DNA of 64,000 bases, taken from [Clostridium] citroniae WAL-17108. GTDB lineage: Bacteria; Bacillota; Clostridia; Lachnospirales; Lachnospiraceae. The stretch is from contig NZ_JH376424.1 in the NCBI RefSeq assembly GCF_000233455.1, positions 47,019 to 111,018 of the forward strand, given 5' to 3'. The notes beneath the pieces are model-generated. The model had not been told where the DNA came from. It did no database searches and saw only the letters and a program-made list of their open reading frames with translations. A program made the translations under genes and the position numbers. Position 1 is the stretch's first letter. Every line of letters begins with the position of its first letter. Positions 33,109 to 40,211 of the stretch are shown one piece after another.

Positions 33109-35166
33109 ATGTTAAACTCACAGCCGATCCACTCATTAAAGGGGATTGGCGAAAAGACAGGAAAATTATTTGAAAAGCTGGGCATTTTCACCATTGATGA
33201 TCTGCTTACCTACTACCCAAGGGCTTATGACGCCTATGAAGCGCCGGTCCCCATTGGCCAGCTGAAGGAACAGACCGTAATGGCGGTGGAATCGGTATTG
33301 GTCAAAAGCGCGGACCTGCTGCGCCTGAACCATATGCAGATCGTGTCGGTGCAGCTCAGGGACCTGACCGGCTCCCTGCAGGTGACCTGGTTTAATATGC
33401 CCTATATGCGGGCTAACCTGAAGTCCGGGGAAACATATGTATTCCGGGGCAGGGTGGTAAAGAAGCGGGGACGCCTGGTCATGGAACAGCCCGAGGTGTT
33501 TTCGCCTGAGGCATATGAGGCAGTGGTCCACTCCATGCAGCCGGTATACGGGCAGACCAGGGGACTGAGCAATAAAACCATTGTCAGGGCCGAGCAGCAG
33601 GCCCTTGAAGTAAGGAAGATGGAGCGGGAGTATATGCCTGCCGGGCTCAGAAGAAAATATGAGCTTGCGGAAATTAATTATGCCCTGGAGCATATCCATT
33701 TTCCTGCGGACCAGACAGAACTTTTATTTGCCAGGAAGCGCCTGGTGTTTGATGAATTCTTTATGTTCCTGGTGGGAGTCAGAAGACTGAAGGAACACAG
33801 GGAGGACAAGCGTTCCGCCTATACCATGGAGCGGGCAAGGGAGGTAAGTGGCCTGAAGGCCAAACTTCCCTACGCTCTGACCGGCGCTCAGGAGCGCGCC
33901 CTGGAGGAAGTGTATAGGGATATGGAGAGCGGCCTTGTCATGAACCGCCTGATTCAGGGGGATGTTGGTTCCGGTAAGACCATTATCGCCATTCTGGCCC
34001 TTTTGCAGGCTGCATATAATGGATACCAGGGCGCCCTTATGGTACCCACGGAAGTGCTGGCCAGGCAGCATCTGGAATCCATGACCGCGCTGTTTGAGGA
34101 ACAGGGCATTTCTAAGGTTCCCGTGTTGGTAACAGGATCCATGACAGCAAAGGAAAAACGTCTGGCCTATGAAAAGATAGCAAACCATGAGGCGGATATT
34201 ATCATCGGAACCCATGCGCTGATACAGGAAAAGGTGATCTATGACAATCTGGCCCTTGTGATCACGGATGAGCAGCACAGGTTTGGAGTGGGACAGCGGG
34301 AAATGCTAAGCGGCAAAGGAAATGAACCCCATGTGCTGGTTATGAGCGCCACACCGATCCCCAGAACCCTGGCTATTATCATCTACGGTGATCTGGACAT
34401 ATCTGTGATTGATGAACTTCCGGCCGGCCGCCAATCCATTAAAAACTGTGTGGTGGACGCAGGATACCGCCCCAAGGCATATTCCTTTATCCAGAAACAG
34501 GTGGAGGAGGGCCATCAGGCTTATGTGATCTGTCCCATGGTGGAGGCCAGCGAGATGATCGAGGCGGAGAATGTGCTGGACTATGCGAAGACTCTGAGAA
34601 AAGAACTGCCTCCTTCCATTGTGGTGGAGCATCTTCACGGCAAGATGAAGGCAAAGGAAAAAAATGCGGTCATGGAACGGTTTGCGGCAGGAGAGATCCA
34701 TGTGCTGGTCTCCACCACCGTCATTGAGGTGGGGGTAAATGTTCCCAATGCAACGGTTATGATGATTGAAAATGCGGAACGCTTTGGTCTTGCCCAGCTT
34801 CATCAGCTGAGAGGCCGGGTGGGGCGCGGCAAGGCACAGTCCTACTGTATCATGGTGAACTGCTCCCATGATGAAAGCACCGGGGAGCGTCTGGATATAT
34901 TGAACCGATCCAATGATGGGTTTTATATCGCATCGGAAGATTTAAAGCTTCGTGGACCGGGCGATATATTCGGCATGAGGCAGAGCGGTGATATGGAATT
35001 TAAGCTGGCGGATATTTTTACAGATGCCAATATACTGAAAAGGGTTTCGGAGGAAGTGAATGACCTGCTGGATGCAGATCCGCTCCTGGAACTGGATGAG
35101 CACAGGGAATTGAAACGGAAAATAGAGGATTACCTGGGCGCCAATTATGAAAAACTGAACCTTTAA
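33109..35166 (+). CDS. recG: ATP-dependent DNA helicase RecG
   Basis: RecG regresses stalled forks and branch-migrates Holliday junctions. At 685 aa it has the full architecture: an N-terminal wedge/OB domain (about 1-230, QLRDLTGSLQVTWFNMPYM), helicase motif I GDVGSGKT, motif II DEQHRFG, motif III VMSATPIPRTLA and motif VI QLRGRVGRGKAQSYC. The ATG follows AGGAGG by about 12 bases. In Bacillus recG also sits near the yloV (fakA) block, so the region is syntenic although ROK and membrane genes intervene. Confidence 0.97.
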   Translation: MLNSQPIHSLKGIGEKTGKLFEKLGIFTIDDLLTYYPRAYDAYEAPVPIGQLKEQTVMAVESVLVKSADLLRLNHMQIVSVQLRDLTGSLQVTWFNMPYMRANLKSGETYVFRGRVVKKRGRLVMEQPEVFSPEAYEAVVHSMQPVYGQTRGLSNKTIVRAEQQALEVRKMEREYMPAGLRRKYELAEINYALEHIHFPADQTELLFARKRLVFDEFFMFLVGVRRLKEHREDKRSAYTMERAREVSGLKAKLPYALTGAQERALEEVYRDMESGLVMNRLIQGDVGSGKTIIAILALLQAAYNGYQGALMVPTEVLARQHLESMTALFEEQGISKVPVLVTGSMTAKEKRLAYEKIANHEADIIIGTHALIQEKVIYDNLALVITDEQHRFGVGQREMLSGKGNEPHVLVMSATPIPRTLAIIIYGDLDISVIDELPAGRQSIKNCVVDAGYRPKAYSFIQKQVEEGHQAYVICPMVEASEMIEAENVLDYAKTLRKELPPSIVVEHLHGKMKAKEKNAVMERFAAGEIHVLVSTTVIEVGVNVPNATVMMIENAERFGLAQLHQLRGRVGRGKAQSYCIMVNCSHDESTGERLDILNRSNDGFYIASEDLKLRGPGDIFGMRQSGDMEFKLADIFTDANILKRVSEEVNDLLDADPLLELDEHRELKRKIEDYLGANYEKLNL

Positions 35167-35201
35167 TATATATGCAAACGCTGTGAAAGGAGAGTTACAA
35201 A

Positions 35202-35717
35202 ATGAATGAGACAATGAATACCATACTTACCAGGAGAAGCACAAGGAAATTCTTAAACAAACCCATTCCGGATGAAGACCTGCAGCAGGTGATCCAGGCA
35301 GCCCTGCATGCGCCCAGCGGCATGGGAAAGCAGACCTGGCAGTTCACGGTGGTCAAAAACAGGGAAAAGATCCAGGAACTGGCTTCAGTGATCAGGACAG
35401 TCCTTAACCGGGAAGGTTATGATATGTACCAGCCGGAAGTTCTTGTGATTCCGTCCAATGACAGGGAGAGCCCGTTTGGAAGGGAAGATAATGCGTGTGC
35501 GATGGAAAATATTTTCCTGGCAGCCCATTCCATGGGAATCGGTTCTGTATGGATCAACCAGCTGCAGGGAATCTGTGATGACCCCGCTGTACGCCAGGTG
35601 CTTTCATCCCTTGGCATTCCCCAGGGCCATGTGGTTTATGGAATGGCAGCTCTTGGATATGCGGATGATGAGAAGGCGGAGAAAGAGCGGATTGGCAGGG
35701 TTGTAATCGTAGAATAA
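35202..35717 (+). CDS. Nitroreductase-family flavoprotein
   Basis: A 171-aa FMN-dependent oxidoreductase of the NfsA/FRP fold. The N-terminal RRSTRKFLNKPIPDEDLQQVIQAALHAPSG carries the FMN-binding RRSxR motif. Further FMN contacts occur in ENIFLAAHSMGIGSVWINQ and GIPQGHVVYGMAALGY. Family members reduce nitro compounds, quinones or flavins with NAD(P)H; the physiological substrate is unknown. It follows recG by 35 bp and may share its transcript. Confidence 0.9.
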   Translation: MNETMNTILTRRSTRKFLNKPIPDEDLQQVIQAALHAPSGMGKQTWQFTVVKNREKIQELASVIRTVLNREGYDMYQPEVLVIPSNDRESPFGREDNACAMENIFLAAHSMGIGSVWINQLQGICDDPAVRQVLSSLGIPQGHVVYGMAALGYADDEKAEKERIGRVVIVE

Positions 35718-35778
35718 AAGATTTTAGAAAATACAAAGTACAAGGTCCGAAAAGACCTCGCCAAGCCTGGCATGATTC

Positions 35779-35813
35779 GCACGTAAGCGGCCGGACTGAG
35801 GCCGCTTACGTGC
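35779..35813. other. Perfect 14-bp inverted repeat after the nitroreductase gene
   Basis: GCACGTAAGCGGCC/GGCCGCTTACGTGC with a 7-nt loop. There is no U tract on either side, so it may be a 3' stabiliser or a Rho-assisted end. Confidence 0.6.
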
Positions 35814-35820
35814 TCGTATC

Positions 35821-35861
35821 AATGAAAATCCCCAGACCATGTGAAAACATAGCCTGGGGAT
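35821..35861 (-). terminator. Terminator of the SASP gene
   Basis: On the minus strand ATCCCCAG..ATGT pairs with ACAT..CTGGGGAT, followed by TTTCATT. Confidence 0.7.
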
Positions 35862-35921
35862 CTTCTGCTGTTGTCAGCAATGAAGAGAACTTATTTCACA
35901 AACCCTTCAGTATCGGAGGAT

Positions 35922-36125
35922 TTATTTACCTGCCAGCTGACGCTCGTAAGACTCGATCATCTTCTTAACCATATAGCCGCCTACGGAACCATTCTGTGCA
36001 GAAGTCAGGTTGCCGTTGTATCCGTTGGTTAACGGTACGCCGATTTCGTTAGCAACCTCCATCTTGAATTTGTCCATTGCTTCCTTTGCTTCTGGTACGT
36101 TTGTTCTGTTAGAATTGTTAGACAT
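35922..36125 (-). CDS. Alpha/beta-type small acid-soluble spore protein
   Basis: A 67-aa SASP that coats and protects DNA in the dormant spore. The family blocks are clear: EAKEAMDKFKMEVANEIG (containing the site cleaved by the germination protease GPR) and NGNLTSAQNGSVGGYMVKKMIESYE. AAGGAGG lies eight bases before the ATG. Expression is expected in the forespore under sigma-G. The minus strand has a CATAATA -10-like element at 36201-36207, but no good -35 at the right distance. It is monocistronic. Confidence 0.95.
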   Translation of the reverse strand: MSNNSNRTNVPEAKEAMDKFKMEVANEIGVPLTNGYNGNLTSAQNGSVGGYMVKKMIESYERQLAGK

Positions 36126-36384
36126 AATAAAACGCCTCCTTGTAATTTATTTGCCATGACTTTGTTTGAGTTGTTCATGGCTTGTTTTGTGCTACAATCC
36201 TATTATGTGATGATTCAGAAATAATACACTAGAAGGTTTTTCGTAATTTGTTAAAAAATGGGAGTCAATTAAAATTAAATATGAAGTCCTTCTTATTATG
36301 GTTGAAGGCTCATGTAAATATAAGACAGGTTCGGAAAGCAGCGCGGTAAATGTGCGTGGAAAGGAATGCAGAGTACAAAACGAG
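36126..36384. other. Intergenic region between SASP and TetR genes
   Basis: This 259-bp AT-rich stretch has no convincing ORF. It contains a 7-bp inverted repeat GCCATGA/TCATGGC (36153-36159 and 36175-36181) in the SASP leader and the CATAATA element (minus, 36201-36207) that may be a sigma-G -10 box. Nothing else is recognised. Confidence 0.5.
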
Positions 36385-36426
36385 TGAACAATGTTCATTG
36401 ACAAGCGGTGGACAAAGTGTTATCCT
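36385..36426 (+). promoter_or_regulatory. TetR operator overlapping the tetR promoter
   Basis: The palindrome TGAACAATGTTCA (36385-36397) directly abuts TTGACA (36398-36403), a 17-bp spacer and TATCCT (36421-36426). The same palindrome core recurs at 37153-37165. Confidence 0.75.
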
Positions 36427-36485
36427 TAGGGAGAAATGACAGGCGGAAATCCACAGCTATCTATATAGAAGAGAGGGAGTTTACA

Positions 36486-37079
36486 ATGGAGAGAAAAACA
36501 GCCAGGGTATCGAAGGAACCGGAGGTGAGAAGGCAGGAGATATTGGATACGGCCATGAAGGTTTTTATGGAAAAAGGGTATGAGGCAGCTACCATGAGAG
36601 ATATTGCGGCGGCTATGAATGTGGTGCCGGGATTGTGCTACCGGTATTTTGAGTCCAAACAAGTTTTATATGACACGGTGGTCGAGCAGTATGTAAAAGA
36701 GATCACTCTGCCCATGATCCGTGCGCTGGAAGAGGACCAAGGCAAAACGGAAGAATCCCTGGAGCAGTTCCTGGACAGCTTGGAGCAGTTATTCCTCGGC
36801 ATGGACGGCAGGGAACGGTATCATCATTTTTTTCATAAAAAGGAAAACCGCCACCTTCAGATGCTGCTGTCCGTCCGGCTGTGCGAGGCCATATGCCCAT
36901 ATCTGGAAAACAGGCTTGGGAGAATGAGGGACAAAGGAATGGTGAAAGTGGAGAATCTATCCCTGACCGCGTCCTATCTGCTGTTCGGTGCAGCACCGGT
37001 TATTGAAAACGATGGGTTTTCATCCCGGGAAAAAGTGGCTTGTATTAGGCGGATATATGAAAAAGTCCTGAACCCATAA
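36486..37079 (+). CDS. TetR/AcrR-family transcriptional regulator
   Basis: 197 aa from ATG 36486 behind GAGGGAG; the frame extends upstream to 36408 without a ribosome site. The N-terminal helix-turn-helix (residues about 12-58: RRQEILDTAMKVFMEKGYEAATMRDIAAAM and GLCYRYFESKQVLYD) is canonical. The C-terminal ligand domain is not assignable. It very likely represses itself and the downstream SDR gene, because the same palindrome lies before both. A terminator separates the two genes, so each is controlled separately. Confidence 0.92.
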   Translation: MERKTARVSKEPEVRRQEILDTAMKVFMEKGYEAATMRDIAAAMNVVPGLCYRYFESKQVLYDTVVEQYVKEITLPMIRALEEDQGKTEESLEQFLDSLEQLFLGMDGRERYHHFFHKKENRHLQMLLSVRLCEAICPYLENRLGRMRDKGMVKVENLSLTASYLLFGAAPVIENDGFSSREKVACIRRIYEKVLNP

Positions 37080-37118
37080 GAGAGAGTCTTGTGGAGTCAT
37101 AGTTTTTATTGTCACAGA

Positions 37119-37143
37119 CCCCGCCAAGGCGGGATTTCTTTCA
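37119..37143 (+). terminator. Small terminator after tetR
   Basis: CCCGC-CAAG-GCGGG hairpin followed by ATTTCTTT. Confidence 0.55.
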
Positions 37144-37146
37144 AAT

Positions 37147-37171
37147 AATGAATGAACAAAGTTCATTCATT
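37147..37171 (+). promoter_or_regulatory. TetR operator before the SDR gene
   Basis: AATGAATGAAC-AAA-GTTCATTCATT is a perfect 25-bp dyad (11-bp arms). Its core TGAACAAAGTTCA differs from the tetR-promoter site at one central base. Confidence 0.75.
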
Positions 37172-37197
37172 AACGATCCATACAAGGAGGTACTATT

Positions 37198-38001
37198 ATG
37201 GAACAATATGCACTGATCACAGGAGCGACCAGCGGCCTGGGGCTGGCCTATGCAAAATGGTTTGCAGGGGAAGGGTATCACTTAATAATCACGGGAAGAA
37301 GGAAGGAGGTCATTGAAAGGAGAGCAGATGAAATAAGAAATACATATGGATGCAAGGTGATCGTCATACTGGCGGATCTGGCAGAGGAGACAGGGGTCAG
37401 TGAGCTGTTAAATCAATTGGAGGGAAAGGCGATTGATGTACTGGTGAATAATGCGGGATTTGGCCTGTGCACGGAATTTGCCGACACGGATGCGGCGGAT
37501 ATTAAACGGCTGATCTATTTGCAGACCACTGCGGTTGCCAGGATCACCCATCATGTCCTGGGGGGGATGAAAAGAGAAGGGAGGGGGAGGATCATTAATG
37601 TTTCATCGGACGGGGCATTTGCAGTGGTGCCTAAAAATGTGGTCTATGCGGCCACAAAACGCTTTATCGTCACATTGACTGAAGGGCTTCACATGGAACT
37701 GGCTGGATATGGTATCCATGTCCAGGCAGTGTGTCCGGGTTTTATTGACTCGGATTTCCATGAGAGCGCGGGTATGAAGGTGGATAAGAGCAGAAAGGGG
37801 ATGTTTGCTTTTCGCAGGCCGGAAGACGTGGTGAGGGAAGCCATGGAAAGCTTTGCAAAAGGAAAAGTCGTCTGTATACCTGACAGGACGGGGAAATTCA
37901 TAAAGGCATTGGCGGACTTACTTCCTAAAAAAACATACTACCGGATGGCAGGCGGATTTGCGGCCAGGAGCCTGCAAAAGGGAGGAAAGAGTCTGCAATA
38001 G
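37198..38001 (+). CDS. Short-chain dehydrogenase/reductase
   Basis: A 267-aa classical-type SDR. The cofactor motif TGATSGLG is at residues 8-15, NNAG in VNNAGFG, the catalytic Ser in NVSSDG and YxxxK in YAATK; the VCPGFIDSDF segment follows. The C-terminal extension (FIKALADLLPKKTYYRMAGGF) is amphipathic and typical of the YqjQ/DltE-like group. A strong AAGGAGG precedes the ATG. It is under the TetR palindrome at 37147-37171. The substrate, probably a hydrophobic alcohol or ketone, is unknown. Confidence 0.9.
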   Translation: MEQYALITGATSGLGLAYAKWFAGEGYHLIITGRRKEVIERRADEIRNTYGCKVIVILADLAEETGVSELLNQLEGKAIDVLVNNAGFGLCTEFADTDAADIKRLIYLQTTAVARITHHVLGGMKREGRGRIINVSSDGAFAVVPKNVVYAATKRFIVTLTEGLHMELAGYGIHVQAVCPGFIDSDFHESAGMKVDKSRKGMFAFRRPEDVVREAMESFAKGKVVCIPDRTGKFIKALADLLPKKTYYRMAGGFAARSLQKGGKSLQ

Positions 38002-38053
38002 GAACAATAGTAGGCGGTGTGTGGGGCCTGGCACGGAGTTTGGGCGTGTTATC

Positions 38054-38082
38054 TTGCAACCGGGAAACATGTGTGGTAGAAT
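38054..38082 (+). promoter_or_regulatory. Promoter of the retron
   Basis: TTGCAA (38054-38059), a 17-bp spacer and TAGAAT (38077-38082). The expected transcription start, about seven bases later, falls at 38089-38091, exactly where the a1 complementary segment starts. Confidence 0.7.
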
Positions 38083-38088
38083 AAACAA

Positions 38089-38295
38089 TCATAAAGCAGC
38101 AGTGGATCATAGTGTTTCCGGTACCACAGCGGGACCGGCCGGGCAGCGAGTCGCTGTCATGGACATGTCATAGCAGGGCCACAAGACCGCAATCTGCTCC
38201 GAGGTACAACCGCACATTTCATGTGCACACGCCTGGGGCTTGTACATCTGCGCATCTTACGGTATCCTTTTTCGTATGATCCCTGCTGTTTTATG
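38089..38295 (+). ncRNA. Retron msr-msd RNA
   Basis: Two complementary segments bound the RNA. a1 is ATAAAGCAGCAG (38091-38102), a bulged T, then GGATCATA (38104-38111). a2 is TATGATCC (38275-38282) plus CTGCTGTTTTAT (38283-38294). They pair over 20 bp with one G-U and one bulge, plus C38090-G38295. Inside are msr-like short stems: CCGGT/ACCGG (38118-38138) and CAGCG/CGCTG (38144-38156). The msd part includes GTACAA/TTGTAC (38204-38209, 38240-38245) enclosing GCACAT/ATGTGC (38212-38226). The first G after a1 (G38112) is the candidate branch nucleotide. The structure was drawn by hand; exact ends and the msr/msd boundary are uncertain. Confidence 0.8.
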
Positions 38296-38346
38296 CTGCA
38301 TAAAATGAACTGCCACAGATGATACCGGCGATCAATATAATTGCCG
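38289..38346 (+). other. Structured leader between retron RNA and RT gene
   Basis: TTTTATGC-T-GCATAAAA (38289-38305) is a perfect palindrome sharing its left arm with a2. CGGCGAT (38326-38332) pairs with ATTGCCG (38340-38346) just upstream of the RT ribosome site GAGG (38357-38360). A GATGATAC direct repeat lies at 38318 and 38348. Confidence 0.55.
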
Positions 38347-38367
38347 CGGATGATACGAGGTTTCAAT

Positions 38368-39363
38368 ATGTATGATACAGATTTATGGAAACACTGTACC
38401 CCCAGGCACTGCCGGGAAATGATCCTGTCTTTTTCTCTGCTGGAGGGGGAGGAGTGGACCGATGAACGGATCATCTCCTGTCTGTACGCTGTCAGCAATC
38501 ACACAGAACAGCATTACACCTGTCTTAAGATTCCCAAAAAGGGAGGCGGGGTGCGGCGGGTCATGGCGCCGGACCCTTTGTTGAAAACCATTCAAAGGAA
38601 TATCCTTCACCATATCCTGGAAGGCTATGAGATCCCCTGCTGTGCAACCGCTTACCACAAGGGCGCCTCCATTCGAGGGAATGCAATGGTCCATTTGGGT
38701 CATGAGGTGGTGTTAAAGCTGGATATCAAAGACTTTTTTGGAAGTATTACATTTCCCATGGTGGGGCAAAGGGCATTTGGAAGACAGTATTTCCCCGAGC
38801 CCGTGGGGGTTCTTTTGACTTCCCTTTGCTGTTATAACGACCGGCTTCCCCAGGGTTCGCCGGCTTCGGCGGCTGTCTCAAACCTTGTGATGAGACCCTT
38901 TGACAGATACATGGCTGCCTGGTGCGGGCAGCGGGAAGTCATATACAGCCGTTACTGTGATGACATGACATTTTCAGGGGATTTTGATGTATCCGAGGTT
39001 ATGAACAAGGCAAACGGTTTTTTGGGCGCCATGGGGTTTGAATTGAACCGGTCCAAGACAAAGGTCCTTACCAGGCAGGAGCGGCAGACAGTGACCGGGA
39101 TCGTGGTCAATGAAAAGCTCCAGGTTCCCTCCTCCTACCGCAGGGAACTCAGGCGGGACGTCCATTATTGCCTGAAATATGGGGTACAGGAACATTTAAA
39201 GCGCAGGAATGAAAGAACATACCTGGACATGGGAAAGGACGGGGAGACCAGATATCTGATGTCCCTGTCAGGCAAGATCCGTTTTGTACTGTCCGTCAAT
39301 CCCCAGGACAGATGGTTCAGGGAAGCCGATGACAGAGTGAAACGATTATTAAGATATATGTAA
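38368..39363 (+). CDS. Retron-type reverse transcriptase
   Basis: 331 aa from ATG 38368, seven bases after GAGG; earlier in-frame starts (38341, 38350) lack a ribosome site. Retron RTs copy part of their own structured RNA into branched msDNA and usually act in anti-phage defence. All hallmarks are present: NAMVH (residues 105-109) fits the retron NAxxH motif, LDIKDFF (118-124) holds the first catalytic Asp, LPQGSPASAAVSN (160-172) is the RT4 motif, YCDDMTFSG (196-204) the active site, and VTGIVVN (242-248) the retron VTG motif. There is no maturase or endonuclease domain, which argues against a group II intron. A matching a1/a2-bounded RNA lies just upstream. No toxin or effector domain is fused. 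The 56-bp gap to the AIM24 gene contains an extended -10 promoter, so the RT may be the last gene of the retron transcript. Confidence 0.93.
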   Translation: MYDTDLWKHCTPRHCREMILSFSLLEGEEWTDERIISCLYAVSNHTEQHYTCLKIPKKGGGVRRVMAPDPLLKTIQRNILHHILEGYEIPCCATAYHKGASIRGNAMVHLGHEVVLKLDIKDFFGSITFPMVGQRAFGRQYFPEPVGVLLTSLCCYNDRLPQGSPASAAVSNLVMRPFDRYMAAWCGQREVIYSRYCDDMTFSGDFDVSEVMNKANGFLGAMGFELNRSKTKVLTRQERQTVTGIVVNEKLQVPSSYRRELRRDVHYCLKYGVQEHLKRRNERTYLDMGKDGETRYLMSLSGKIRFVLSVNPQDRWFREADDRVKRLLRYM

Positions 39364-39382
39364 AGAAATCCTCAATCACTTG

Positions 39383-39391
39383 TGCTATACT
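39383..39391 (+). promoter_or_regulatory. Extended -10 promoter of the AIM24 gene
   Basis: TGC-TATACT (39383-39391) with no clear -35, 29 bp before the start codon. Confidence 0.5.
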
Positions 39392-39419
39392 GAAATACGA
39401 TCACAAAGGAGGATGAGAG

Positions 39420-40097
39420 ATGGACTACAGGATTTTGGGAGAGACATTGCCTGCAGTGGAGGTAAGGCTGCAGACAGGGGAAGCAATGTATACACAATCC
39501 GGAGGCATGGCATGGATGAGCGATGGACTGGCATTGGATTCCAACATAAAAGGCGGACTGATGAAAGGAATTGGAAGGATGTTTACAGGGGAATCCCTGT
39601 TTATGGCAACCTACACAGCCAGCAGGCCGGACTGCTTCATTGCATTTGCATCCACGGTGCCGGGAAAAATACTGCCTGTTGACATGGGAAAAACCAGCCT
39701 GATCTGCCAGAAGGGGGCATTTCTCTGCGCACAGCCCACAGTGGAGGTGAGCACGGTGCTTACCAAAAAGCTTTCAGCCGGATTTTTTGGCGGGGAGGGT
39801 TTTATCCTTCAGCAGCTTAAGGGCAGCGGCATGGCGTTTTTGGAAGTGGACGGGGATGTGATCGAGCGGACACTGGCGCCGGGCGAGGTGATCAAGGTGG
39901 ACACAGGTAATGTGTTTGCTTTTGAACCAACGGTATCCTACGAGATAGAGACCATCAAGGGAGTCAAGAATATCCTGTTCGGGGGAGAGGGACTGTTCCT
40001 TACCAAGCTTACAGGCCCGGGAAAGATTTACATGCAGACCATGAATATTGCTGAATTTACCGGCAGGATCGCCAAGGGACTTCCCAGCTCTAATTAA
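39420..40097 (+). CDS. AIM24 / TIGR00266-family protein
   Basis: A 225-aa beta-rich protein of the AIM24 (DUF124) family: LPAVEVRLQTGEAMYTQSGGMAWMSDGL, the inner repeats FICQKGAFLCAQPTVEV-like and GFFGGEGFILQQLKGSGMAFLEVDG, LAPGEVIKVDTGNVFAFEPTV, then GVKNILFGGEGLFLTKLTGPGKI. The fold is a double-stranded beta helix; the yeast namesake is mitochondrial and the bacterial role is unclear. A strong AAAGGAGG precedes the ATG. It follows the retron RT by 56 bp with a probable promoter between them, so it may be unrelated to the retron. It is nevertheless the only neighbour in a plausible effector position. Confidence 0.9.
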   Translation: MDYRILGETLPAVEVRLQTGEAMYTQSGGMAWMSDGLALDSNIKGGLMKGIGRMFTGESLFMATYTASRPDCFIAFASTVPGKILPVDMGKTSLICQKGAFLCAQPTVEVSTVLTKKLSAGFFGGEGFILQQLKGSGMAFLEVDGDVIERTLAPGEVIKVDTGNVFAFEPTVSYEIETIKGVKNILFGGEGLFLTKLTGPGKIYMQTMNIAEFTGRIAKGLPSSN

Positions 40098-40128
40098 GGA
40101 AAAAATGTTAAAAAATGCCTAAAACCCC

Positions 40129-40157
40129 TTGTGTATCTCTGATTTTCATATTATACT
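40129..40157 (+). promoter_or_regulatory. Sigma-A promoter of rsmD-coaD
   Basis: TTGTGT (40129-40134), a 17-bp spacer and TATACT (40152-40157). Confidence 0.65.
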
Positions 40158-40211
40158 TGTTTGGTATGAAATTTGCTGTGACTGGAAAGCAGCAGTTAAT
40201 GGGAGTTATGA

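Noticed and set aside
36486..38001. TetR and SDR genes as retron effectors
   Set aside because: They form their own operator-controlled unit with a terminator between them, and neither family is a known retron effector.
38341..39363. Group II intron or DGR-type reverse transcriptase
   Set aside because: The protein is too short for an intron-encoded maturase and lacks X/En domains. No template/variable repeat pair was seen, and the NAxxH and VTG motifs plus the a1/a2 RNA fit a retron.
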